DNA of 6,206 bases from Cohaesibacteraceae bacterium (GTDB lineage: Bacteria; Pseudomonadota; Alphaproteobacteria; Rhizobiales; Cohaesibacteraceae), in the NCBI GenBank assembly GCA_016764535.1, contig JAESRR010000142.1:1-6206 (forward strand), given 5' to 3'. The notes below the pieces were generated by a model. It searched no databases. It saw nothing but the letters and a program-made list of their open reading frames with translations, and was not told the origin of the DNA. A program made the position numbers and the translations under genes. Positions 1 through 6,091 of the stretch are shown here, piece by piece. How positions within the stretch are numbered: the first letter of the stretch is position 1; every line of letters starts with the position of its first letter.

Positions 1-654
1 CACAACAAAAACCAGTCCAAGCTCAAGCGACAATGTGCCACTTGCAACCAGAGCGACGATGAATAGAACCATCGCGAGACTGGAGTGAATAATCCAAGTC
101 ATAATTACGGTGAACAGGATTGCCATCGGAATGTCGTTGCCTAGTGTTTGCAACAACAGGCCTAACAAATCACTTTTGCCAATTTCGGCTGCATTGCTTC
201 CGATCAATTGAAGAGCCATGAAAATAAGACCAAGTCCAATCGACATGCGTCCGGCATTCTTGCGTTTTAAATTGTTGGCTCCGATGAACAGAATATATCC
301 GGCGATCAAAAATGCCGGACTAAATATTGCAACCTTAAAACTAAGTACCTGGGCAGCAATGCTGGTTCCAATATCCGCTCCCAGCACAAAAGCCAGTCCT
401 GGAATGAGTTCGAGTGCGCCACGGCTTGCAAAGCCGGTTGCCATGATCACAACAGCAGTTGACGATTGTAACGCTGAAGCCAGACCGGCTCCCATGATGA
501 CGGCCTTAAATCGGTTGCCGGCTGCTTTCGCGAAAAAACGGCGCAAATCAGCACCAAGATAACGTTCAAATCCTGTGCGGACCATACGTATGCCCCAAAG
601 AAGCAGTACAACCGCACCTACAATTTCGATTAATATTATTGTTCCGGATCCCAT
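1..654 (-). CDS. Na+/phosphate cotransporter family protein (YjbB-like), N-terminal part, truncated by window edge
   Basis: The first 218 codons are present and remain open to the left window edge, so the C-terminal part is missing. The family (Na/Pi-cotransporter repeat, PF02690) moves inorganic phosphate across the inner membrane, usually coupled to sodium; E. coli YjbB is linked to phosphate export. Visible features are a hydrophobic N-terminal helix (residues 6-22), then GIRMVRTGFERYLGADLRR (21-39), which closely matches the start of E. coli YjbB as I recall it. The family QSS motif lies at 63-65 in ALQSSTAVV and a GADIGT motif at 92-97. The second repeat begins near 178, with HSSLAMVLF (190-198) where the first repeat has QSS. 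The ATG at 652-654 has GAGGG five bases upstream, which supports this start. The gene is separated from the transport operon by 676 bases and is probably transcribed on its own. Whether a C-terminal PhoU-like domain follows cannot be seen. The family is firm; transport direction is not. Confidence 0.9.
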   Translation of the reverse strand, partial: MGSGTIILIEIVGAVVLLLWGIRMVRTGFERYLGADLRRFFAKAAGNRFKAVIMGAGLASALQSSTAVVIMATGFASRGALELIPGLAFVLGADIGTSIAAQVLSFKVAIFSPAFLIAGYILFIGANNLKRKNAGRMSIGLGLIFMALQLIGSNAAEIGKSDLLGLLLQTLGNDIPMAILFTVIMTWIIHSSLAMVLFIVALVASGTLSLELGLVFVV

Positions 655-659
655 AAGTG

Positions 660-664
660 CCCTC
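660..664 (-). promoter_or_regulatory. Ribosome binding site of the Na/Pi cotransporter gene
   Basis: Read on the minus strand, GAGGG lies five bases before the ATG at 652-654. It is the only strong Shine-Dalgarno match near the N-terminus and favours this Met over the in-frame Met at codon 24, which lies inside the conserved family sequence. Confidence 0.6.
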
Positions 665-788
665 GGTTTTATTGATCAATACTGAATTGGGTTTGCATCA
701 ATCAACTGTTGGACGGGCAAGGATTTGGGAAACAGAATCGCTCTTCCACAAATTTTGCTTCGTACAACCATCACGCGGAAAGTATCAG

Positions 789-817
789 ATTTGAAATAAA
801 TCCAATTCGCGGGTCAA
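789..817 (-). promoter_or_regulatory. Candidate sigma70-type promoter for the Na/Pi cotransporter gene
   Basis: On the minus strand, TTGACC (812-817, five of six matches to TTGACA) is followed after 17 bases by TCAAAT (789-794, four of six matches to TATAAT). The spacing is optimal. A start just downstream would give a leader of roughly 130 bases before the ATG at 654. The call rests on hexamer similarity alone; matches of this quality occur by chance, so it is a candidate only. Confidence 0.3.
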
Positions 818-1330
818 GTGGATCGTAATGACACCTTATTCAGCCAACTTCGCCATGTAATAAAGAACCTACCGATCTTTCTGATACAAGCGGAAGCGGG
901 ATATCCAAATAGCATGTTTTCTGCCAGGCAATCAATGATATTGAACTGACAATGTGCAATTGAATTTTTACAGTGGCTTTTTTAAACAACCCGACAGGTG
1001 AAAACGAGATATTGAGCCCTGGGGACGTAACTATCCAGTCTGGTGGTGCGCCCGGGTTCTGCGATTCCATTGGAACCAGCAAAAACATATGCAAGCAGTT
1101 TACCAGGCGCTGGACAGATTAAATGGTTCAGAAGATTACCGGTACAGCAAGAGTTATCGCAGTCAGGAAAATCCATGCCGGACCTTCAATTCGTTTTGGA
1201 AATGGTTCCGCGACAAGTTCGACTTTCACGTTCTTTGCCTGGCATCCTGTTATGGTGCTTTAGGAGCCCGAAGTCCGGTATTGTGAGTGCATTGGCTACG
1301 ATCAAGAGTTCACTATTGGGGCATTACACG

Positions 1331-2782
1331 CTAAATGGGATAATGAAGCGGACCATCCTGTATCGTAATCCAGCGGAGCTCGGTGAATTCGTCAATACCT
1401 GCCTTGCCACCAAATCGTCCATAGCCCGATGCTTTGGTTCCACCAAACGGCATTTGTGCTTCATCATGAACCGTCGGGCCGTTGATGTGACAAATACCGG
1501 CTTCGATGCGTTTGGCAACTGACATCGCTCTATTGATATTCTGACTAAACACAGCAGACGCAAGACCATATTCTGTATCATTTGCAACGCGAATGGCTTC
1601 GTCATCACTGCCGACACGAATAATGGAAGCCAATGGCCCAAAGCTTTCCTCATGATAAACACGCATGGACGAGGTTACCCCGTCAAGCAATGTAGCATCG
1701 ATCATGGTTCCATTGGCATTGCCACCGGCAAGGATTGTACCGCCCTTGTTCACGGCATCCGACACGAGCTCCTGAATTCGTTGGGCAACTCCCAGATCAA
1801 CAACCGAGCCAAGTGGTGATGAGTTTAAATCCGGGCTACCTGCAATAAGTGTGCTGACTTTGTTTGCCAGTTTTTCTACAAACTGATCAGCAATTTTTTC
1901 ATGCACAATAATTCGCTCTGTAGACATGCAAATTTGCCCCTGGTTCATGTAGGCACCAAATGCAGCAGCTGCAACGGCCTGATCCAGATTAGCGTCATCC
2001 AGTACAAGCATTGGTGCTTTGCCCCCAAGCTCCAAAAGGGTTGGTTTTAGAAACCGGGCGGCAGTCTGTGCGATGATGCGCCCTACACGGGTGGACCCTG
2101 TAAAGTTGATCCGTCGAACCGCAGGGTGGGCTATTAGCGCTTCAACAATGTGGGGCGCATCATCTGGTGCATTGGAAATTGAATTGATGACTCCAGGAGG
2201 AAACCCGGCATCATGCAAGGCTTCAATTACCAATGCATGTGTTTTGGGACAAATTTCCGATGTTTTCATGATCACGGTATTGCCACATGCGAGAGGTGTT
2301 GCGATTGACCGAACACCCAGAATAATAGGCGCATTCCACGGTGCTATCGCCAAAACAACCCCGGCCGGTTGCCGGACAGCCAGTGCTGTGGTCCCAGGCC
2401 GGTTCGACGGGATTATCTCCCCGATAATTTGTGTTGTTAAAGCGGCGGCCTCGAGCAACATATCGGCTGCCAGTCCGATATTGAACAATGCCCAGGCTTC
2501 AGTGGTACCGATTTCCGCTGCCATTGCGTCGACGATTTCACTGGTTCTTGCTTTTAAGGATTCAGACGCTTTCATCAATAATTTTCGGCGTTCGCCCGGA
2601 GAAGTGTTTGACCAGCCAGGAAAAGCGCCAGCAGCGGCGTCTGCTGCCCGTTCGACGTCTTCAATTTTTGCAGCTGCAGCTTTTGTAACAAGTTCCCCGG
2701 ATACCGGATTGCAACGCTCAAAAAAACTGTCATCTTTGGAGCTGACAATTTCCCCGTTTATCAACATATTGGCGATTTGCAT
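1331..2782 (-). CDS. NAD+-dependent aldehyde dehydrogenase, salicylaldehyde/vanillin/benzaldehyde dehydrogenase type
   Basis: This is a soluble cytoplasmic ALDH-superfamily enzyme (PF00171) of 483 residues, normal family length, oxidising an aldehyde to its carboxylic acid. Using the 483-residue form, the oxyanion Asn is N150 in APWNAP, the cofactor-binding Lys is K173 in KTSEICP, and the Rossmann turn is GSTRVG (229-234). The general base is E251 in LELGGKAP, the nucleophile is C285 in NQGQICMSTERI, and E379/F381 lie in EESFGP. E176, three residues after K173, favours NAD+ over NADP+. The RQPAGVVLAIAPWNAPIILG block and the MNQGQICMSTERI block resemble NahF/Vdh-type aromatic aldehyde dehydrogenases. 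The start at 2780-2782 is chosen because AGGGAG sits six bases upstream. An ATG two codons earlier (2786-2788) overlaps the LivF stop but directly abuts that site. It is the last gene of the ABC importer operon, so its substrate is probably derived from the imported compound. The exact aldehyde is not determined. Confidence 0.93.
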   Translation of the reverse strand: MQIANMLINGEIVSSKDDSFFERCNPVSGELVTKAAAAKIEDVERAADAAAGAFPGWSNTSPGERRKLLMKASESLKARTSEIVDAMAAEIGTTEAWALFNIGLAADMLLEAAALTTQIIGEIIPSNRPGTTALAVRQPAGVVLAIAPWNAPIILGVRSIATPLACGNTVIMKTSEICPKTHALVIEALHDAGFPPGVINSISNAPDDAPHIVEALIAHPAVRRINFTGSTRVGRIIAQTAARFLKPTLLELGGKAPMLVLDDANLDQAVAAAAFGAYMNQGQICMSTERIIVHEKIADQFVEKLANKVSTLIAGSPDLNSSPLGSVVDLGVAQRIQELVSDAVNKGGTILAGGNANGTMIDATLLDGVTSSMRVYHEESFGPLASIIRVGSDDEAIRVANDTEYGLASAVFSQNINRAMSVAKRIEAGICHINGPTVHDEAQMPFGGTKASGYGRFGGKAGIDEFTELRWITIQDGPLHYPI

Positions 2783-2784
2783 TT

Positions 2785-3522
2785 TCATCTCCCTGGATGT
2801 TCATTCGCTCGTGCAGATGCACCAAGAAATGTTTTTTTAATTGCATCATCATTCAGCAGCAACCGGGCAGCACCACTACCGACAATCTGACCGGCTTCCA
2901 GCAAATATCCAAAATCCACAAGTTGCAGACTGGCTTTGACATTTTGTTCAACGATCAGCATTGACATCCCGGTTTGACCAATTTTTTCAAGAGTAAGAAA
3001 AAGTTCCTGAACCAAAACAGGAGCAAGACCAAGGCTTGGTTCATCCAGTAGCAATAGATCCGGACAAGACATTAGCGCTCGCCCTATAGCCACCATCTGT
3101 TGTTCCCCCCCCGACATTGTGTGGACACCCTGTTTGCGTCTTTCAGCCAATTTGGGGAACATTGTATAAACCATGTCGGATTGTTGCTTTTCATTTCGCC
3201 TTGCACGGGGAGGAAAAGCACCAAGTGACAGATTTTCTTCAACAGTCATTTGCTCGAATATTCCCCGACCTTCGGGCACCAGAGCAATTCCCTGATTAAC
3301 AATCTGATGTGGCTCCATGGCAAGTAAATCAAGCCCATTGAACGAAATTCGAGTTCCATTTTCGGGACAGCATGCTCCTCCAATTGCTTTGAGGAGTGTC
3401 GATTTTCCAGCGCCATTTGCTCCCAATATTACTGTGGAGATCCCGGTTTTCATTTCAAAATTAATGGAATTCAGAGCCAGATGCTTGCCATAGCGTACAG
3501 AAAGATTTTTGATTTCAAGCAT
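2785..3522 (-). CDS. livF: Branched-chain amino acid-type (HAAT) ABC transporter ATP-binding protein, LivF family
   Basis: This 245-residue ATPase is one of two nucleotide-binding subunits that drive the LivH/LivM pore from the cytoplasmic face. Walker A is GANGAGKST (34-42). The LivF-typical Q-loop region ALVPEGRGIFEQMTVEENL spans about 80-98. The ABC signature MSGGEQ is at 136-141, and Walker B LLLLDE at 156-161 is followed by PSLGLAP. As is usual for LivF, the H-loop His is Gln (Q193 in VEQN). The start at 3520-3522 is chosen over an upstream in-frame Met because homologues begin with a similar MLEIKNLSVRYG and because GGGAG (3529-3533) is six bases upstream. It overlaps the end of the LivG gene by 8 bases, and its stop sits 2 bases before the dehydrogenase start. 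The family is clear; 'Liv' names the family and does not prove leucine transport. Confidence 0.94.
   Translation of the reverse strand: MLEIKNLSVRYGKHLALNSINFEMKTGISTVILGANGAGKSTLLKAIGGACCPENGTRISFNGLDLLAMEPHQIVNQGIALVPEGRGIFEQMTVEENLSLGAFPPRARRNEKQQSDMVYTMFPKLAERRKQGVHTMSGGEQQMVAIGRALMSCPDLLLLDEPSLGLAPVLVQELFLTLEKIGQTGMSMLIVEQNVKASLQLVDFGYLLEAGQIVGSGAARLLLNDDAIKKTFLGASARANEHPGR
2789..2794 (-). promoter_or_regulatory. Ribosome binding site deciding the aldehyde dehydrogenase start
   Basis: Minus-strand AGGGAG lies inside the end of the upstream ATPase gene. It directly abuts the ATG at 2786-2788 (no spacer) but is six bases from the ATG at 2780-2782, so the second Met is the more likely start. 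Confidence 0.65.
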
Positions 3523-4243
3523 CCGGAACTCCCAGATATGCCTGTATGACTTCAGGATTTTCCAAGGCAATAGCAGTTGCATCGTCTGCAATGATTCTGC
3601 CCGCATTCATCACGATGCATCGATGGCACAGCGCCCGAACAGCTTCCATAATATGTTCAACAAGAATAATTGTGGTTCCGGTGTCCTGCAGCGAATGAAT
3701 GAGGTCAATTCCCTCGGTCAATTCAACAGGATTTAATCCGGCAAGCCATTCATCCAGCAATAATACATCCGGGTTTGTAGCAAGCGCTCTTGCAAGCTCC
3801 AGACGTTTTTGATCGATATATGTAAGGCTCGAAACATCCTCGTTTGCACGATCACCCAAACCCACAAATTTTAGTTCTTGTAATGCGCGATCCTTTGCCT
3901 CCTGGCCCCAAAGTTTCTCTTTGCCAAATGCCAGGGCTGCAATTACGTTTTCGGAAACCGAGAGTGAAGGTAGACAGCGTACCAGCTGAAAAGTACGGGC
4001 GATGCCCCGGTGTGCAATTTGATTTGGTGACAGCCCGGATATTCTGGATCCATTCAGACTAATTAATCCGGAGGTCGGCTTCAGAGCACCCGAGATCATG
4101 TTCAAAAGTGTGGTTTTCCCTGAACCATTGGGCCCCAACAGACCCAGAGTTTCTCCGTTACTAACCGAAAAACTGACACCATCCACAGCCACAAGGCCGC
4201 TAAAATGCCTTACCACATTCTGAAAGTCCAACAGATGGATCAT
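3515..4243 (-). CDS. livG: Branched-chain amino acid-type (HAAT) ABC transporter ATP-binding protein, LivG family
   Basis: This 242-residue ATPase pairs with the LivF-type subunit. Walker A is GPNGSGKTT (37-45), Q-loop Gln Q86 is in RTFQLVRCLPSLSVSENV, Walker B is VLLLDE (160-165), and H-loop His H197 is in LVEHIMEAVRAL. Two positions are non-canonical. The signature reads LTYIDQ (140-145), with no glycine, where LivG proteins usually have a form such as LSYGQQ. The residue after the catalytic Glu is Trp (DEWLAGLNP, 164-172) instead of Pro. I recall both changes occurring together in some alphaproteobacterial LivG homologues, so this is probably a subfamily trait rather than damage. The start at 4241-4243 overlaps the LivM stop by ATGA and begins at the normal family N-terminus; a longer in-frame reading to 4408 would run 166 bases into LivM and add 55 residues unlike the family. 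AGAGA lies six bases upstream. Confidence 0.94.
   Translation of the reverse strand: MIHLLDFQNVVRHFSGLVAVDGVSFSVSNGETLGLLGPNGSGKTTLLNMISGALKPTSGLISLNGSRISGLSPNQIAHRGIARTFQLVRCLPSLSVSENVIAALAFGKEKLWGQEAKDRALQELKFVGLGDRANEDVSSLTYIDQKRLELARALATNPDVLLLDEWLAGLNPVELTEGIDLIHSLQDTGTTIILVEHIMEAVRALCHRCIVMNAGRIIADDATAIALENPEVIQAYLGVPDA
3529..3533 (-). promoter_or_regulatory. Ribosome binding site of the LivF-type gene
   Basis: Minus-strand GGGAG is six bases before the ATG at 3520-3522 and lies within the last codons of the LivG gene. It supports the 245-residue start rather than the 28-residue longer reading. Confidence 0.6.
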
Positions 4244-5199
4244 GCTGTTTCTCTTTTGGACGGGATTGTTTTGGATGATTTTTTTAGTCTTCGCACAAGG
4301 ATTTTTTTTATGAATTCCAGCACTCCATTTGGAACAAAAAACACAATGGTAATGAATAGAAAACCAAGAATAATTGAGTAGTGGTTCGGAAAATGGGTTG
4401 ATAGCCATTCAAACAACATAAACAGGGTTACTGCGCCAATCAGAGGGCCCCATAATTGCCTGGATCCTCCAAGTAGCGCCATGATCAGGGTCATGAATGA
4501 AAGCGTCGGATTAAATACGATTGCGGGTTCAATATAGACCCATCGGGGTGCTTGTATCGCCCCAACCAGAGTGATTATCGTGGCGCTGATTGCAAATAGA
4601 AACAGCTTGGTACGAGCAAGGTTTATGCCGCAGTGTTGAGCGACAGTTTCATCATCACCAATAATTCTTAGAGCAAATCCGGATCGACTTTTGCTGACAT
4701 AGGCAGCTGTCACCAAAGTAACGACTGCCAGGAAAAGCAATTGCCAATAGATATGGACTGGTTCAAGTGGCAGAAAAACATAGCGGCCGAGTGTTCCTGT
4801 TATATTGACCTCATACCAGGTTACCAACTGGCGGATTAGCTCGGCAAGCCCGAAGGTAAATATGACAAAATATACACCTGCCAAACGTAAAGTTGCCAGA
4901 CCGACAACTAAAGATACAACCAGGCCAGTACCGGCTGCGGCCAGTAGAACCAACGGATATGGTAATACCTCCGATAGTACAGCAACGGTGTAGGCGCCGA
5001 TGCCAAAAAAGGCCACGGTTGCCAGTGAAATATACCCGGTTGGACCAGAAAACATTGCCCAGGCTGTCGCAAGGATTATATATCCCATCAGACCAGTTAA
5101 AAGCTCGACACCATAAGGGCCTGCGACAAATGGAATGATAGAAAGTATCAATAAAACAATACCATAACTGACTATTTTAATCGAGTTGACGATGTTCAT
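4240..5199 (-). CDS. livM: Branched-chain amino acid-type (HAAT) ABC transporter permease, LivM family
   Basis: This 319-residue inner-membrane permease forms half of the transmembrane pore with the LivH-type protein. It is rich in hydrophobic segments, starting at about residues 12-27. It carries the family blocks GPTGYISLATVAFFGIGAY (52-70, matching the usual GYxGQxSLGHAAFFGIGAY) and LRLAGVYFVIFTFGLAE (104-120). A coupling-loop region RSGFALRIIGDDETVAQHCGI lies at 172-192, followed by MALLGGSRQLWGPLIGA nearer the end. It finishes with a basic cytoplasmic tail (KKILVRRLKKSSK then 9 more residues). Its ATG overlaps the LivH stop as ATGA (5196-5199) and its own stop overlaps the LivG start in the same way (4240-4243), so its translation is probably coupled to both neighbours. 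Only a weak GGAA-type ribosome binding site is visible upstream, which fits coupling. Length is normal for the family. Confidence 0.94.
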   Translation of the reverse strand: MNIVNSIKIVSYGIVLLILSIIPFVAGPYGVELLTGLMGYIILATAWAMFSGPTGYISLATVAFFGIGAYTVAVLSEVLPYPLVLLAAAGTGLVVSLVVGLATLRLAGVYFVIFTFGLAELIRQLVTWYEVNITGTLGRYVFLPLEPVHIYWQLLFLAVVTLVTAAYVSKSRSGFALRIIGDDETVAQHCGINLARTKLFLFAISATIITLVGAIQAPRWVYIEPAIVFNPTLSFMTLIMALLGGSRQLWGPLIGAVTLFMLFEWLSTHFPNHYSIILGFLFITIVFFVPNGVLEFIKKILVRRLKKSSKTIPSKRETA

Positions 5200-6068
5200 A
5201 TTCCGGCTTTTCCAAAAAGTCCGGTTGGACGGACCAGCAGTACGACTAGAAATATGGCGTATGTGGCTGCGAGAGTGAGGCCTGGATCAATGTAGGTTGA
5301 TACAAACGTTTCCACGATTCCCAAAAGTAATCCGGCGCAGAGGGCACCAAGAGGATTTCCGGCTCCACCCAGAATAACAACCACCAGTGCTTTCATCGTA
5401 AACGCGACACCGGAAGTCGCGGTAAATGTTTGGTACATCGACAATACAACACCGGCAGATGCAGCAAGTGCTCCGCCAAGCGCAAAAGCCATACGTGATG
5501 TCTTGTTGACATCAATACCGACAAGTAGCGCGTTTTCGGGTCGCGTGGAAACAGCACGAAGTGCGACACCCCGTCGTGTGAAAGTCACGAAATAATAAAG
5601 CGCTCCGCCGAGCAATACAGTCAGACCGAACGCCAGCACACGGTTTGCCGCGATTGTCACACCCAGTACGTCTACAGGTGTATTGAGGTACGTATAGCCG
5701 GTAAAATTGCCACCGAATATGACAAGCAATAATCCCTGCAGGGCAAACATCAATCCGAAAGTCGCCAGAATTGTATCAACTTCCAGCCGGGCGCGTGAAC
5801 CGGATCGTTTGACCAGCGGTCGCATCATAATTGCATAGATAACCCAGGACAGAAAATAACCGGCAGGCATGGCTACAATCAAGGTCAGAACAGGATTGAT
5901 ACCGATGCTGGAATACAAAACAAAGGCAGCGAAGGACGCAACAATGACAATCTCGCCATATGCAAGGTTCATGATGCGAGCGAGGCCGTATTGAACAGTT
6001 AGCCCCAGAGCTACAAGAGCATAAATGCTACCGAGCATGACACCGAGTAATAGAGTTGAGATAAACAT
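5196..6068 (-). CDS. livH: Branched-chain amino acid-type (HAAT) ABC transporter permease, LivH family
   Basis: This 290-residue inner-membrane permease is of normal LivH length. The N-terminus GVMLGSIYALVALGLTVQYG (9-28), followed by LARIMNLAYGE (29-39), is the classic LivH opening. The coupling-loop block RRGVALRAVSTRPENALLVG lies at 165-184, ILGGAGNPLGA at 232-242, and the family ending LLVRPTGLFGK at the C-terminus. It forms the substrate path with the LivM-type subunit. The start is supported by GAAGGG (6075-6080) six bases upstream. It begins 23 bases after the substrate-binding protein stop and its own stop overlaps the LivM start by 4 bases. Family assignment is firm; the transported compound cannot be told from the permease alone. 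Confidence 0.95.
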   Translation of the reverse strand: MFISTLLLGVMLGSIYALVALGLTVQYGLARIMNLAYGEIVIVASFAAFVLYSSIGINPVLTLIVAMPAGYFLSWVIYAIMMRPLVKRSGSRARLEVDTILATFGLMFALQGLLLVIFGGNFTGYTYLNTPVDVLGVTIAANRVLAFGLTVLLGGALYYFVTFTRRGVALRAVSTRPENALLVGIDVNKTSRMAFALGGALAASAGVVLSMYQTFTATSGVAFTMKALVVVILGGAGNPLGALCAGLLLGIVETFVSTYIDPGLTLAATYAIFLVVLLVRPTGLFGKAGI

Positions 6069-6074
6069 AATTGG

Positions 6075-6080
6075 CCCTTC
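6075..6080 (-). promoter_or_regulatory. Ribosome binding site of the LivH-type gene
   Basis: Minus-strand GAAGGG lies in the 23-base gap after the binding-protein stop and six bases before the ATG at 6066-6068. It is the only transporter-gene junction in this operon with a true intergenic ribosome binding site. Confidence 0.6.
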
Positions 6081-6091
6081 GCCAGCGCGAT

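Larger units (their letters stand above)
655..1330. other. 676-base stretch with no convincing gene; possible decayed coding sequence
   Basis: The stretch separates the aldehyde dehydrogenase stop from the Na/Pi cotransporter start. Short ORFs occur on both strands: minus 840-1094 (84 codons) and 982-1176 (64 codons), and plus 1089-1286 (65 codons), 1123-1263 (46 codons) and 1043-1522, which runs into the antisense of the dehydrogenase. They overlap in conflicting frames, lack good ribosome binding sites, and match no family I know. One plus-strand frame reads as two protein-like blocks separated by a stop: about 964-1122 (containing PTGENEILSPGDVTIQSGG) and 1123-1263 (containing GPSIRFGNGSATSS). 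This could be a remnant of a lost gene or chance. I found no clear rho-independent terminator after the dehydrogenase. The left end holds the leader and candidate promoter of the Na/Pi gene. Confidence 0.5.

Noticed and set aside
218..562. A 114-codon plus-strand ORF near the left edge
   Set aside because: It is antisense to the Na/Pi cotransporter, whose minus-strand frame shows clear family motifs.
671..705. Palindrome ATTGATCAAT (671-680) with further TTGAT repeats on the minus strand, resembling an FNR/Anr box
   Set aside because: An FNR site needs TTGAT and ATCAA separated by four bases. Here the halves are fused and the neighbouring repeats have the wrong spacing and orientation.
812..838. 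Possible Pho box upstream of the Na/Pi gene (minus strand TGTCATTACG then CCACTTGAC)
   Set aside because: Only the first half resembles the PhoB repeat; the second 11-base unit does not match, so phosphate control is not supported by sequence.
1065..1075. Short perfect inverted repeat TTCCATTGGAA
   Set aside because: Five-base arms with a single centre base and no T-run or flanking context; expected by chance.
840..1176. Two short minus-strand ORFs (840-1094 and 982-1176)
   Set aside because: They overlap each other in different frames, have no persuasive ribosome binding site and no recognisable motif, so neither is annotated as a gene.
1043..1522. A 159-codon plus-strand ORF crossing the dehydrogenase 3' end
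   Set aside because: More than a third is antisense to conserved dehydrogenase sequence and the rest matches nothing I know.
2019..2840. A 273-codon plus-strand ORF opposite the aldehyde dehydrogenase
   Set aside because: It lies almost entirely antisense to the dehydrogenase coding region, has low-complexity Ala/Ser-rich content typical of an antisense frame, no recognisable domain and no ribosome binding site. It is a shadow of the real gene.
3515..4408. Longer 297-codon form of the LivG-type protein
   Set aside because: The extra 55 residues come from 166 bases of overlap with the LivM coding region and do not resemble LivG N-termini. The ATGA overlap start at 4243 fits the family.
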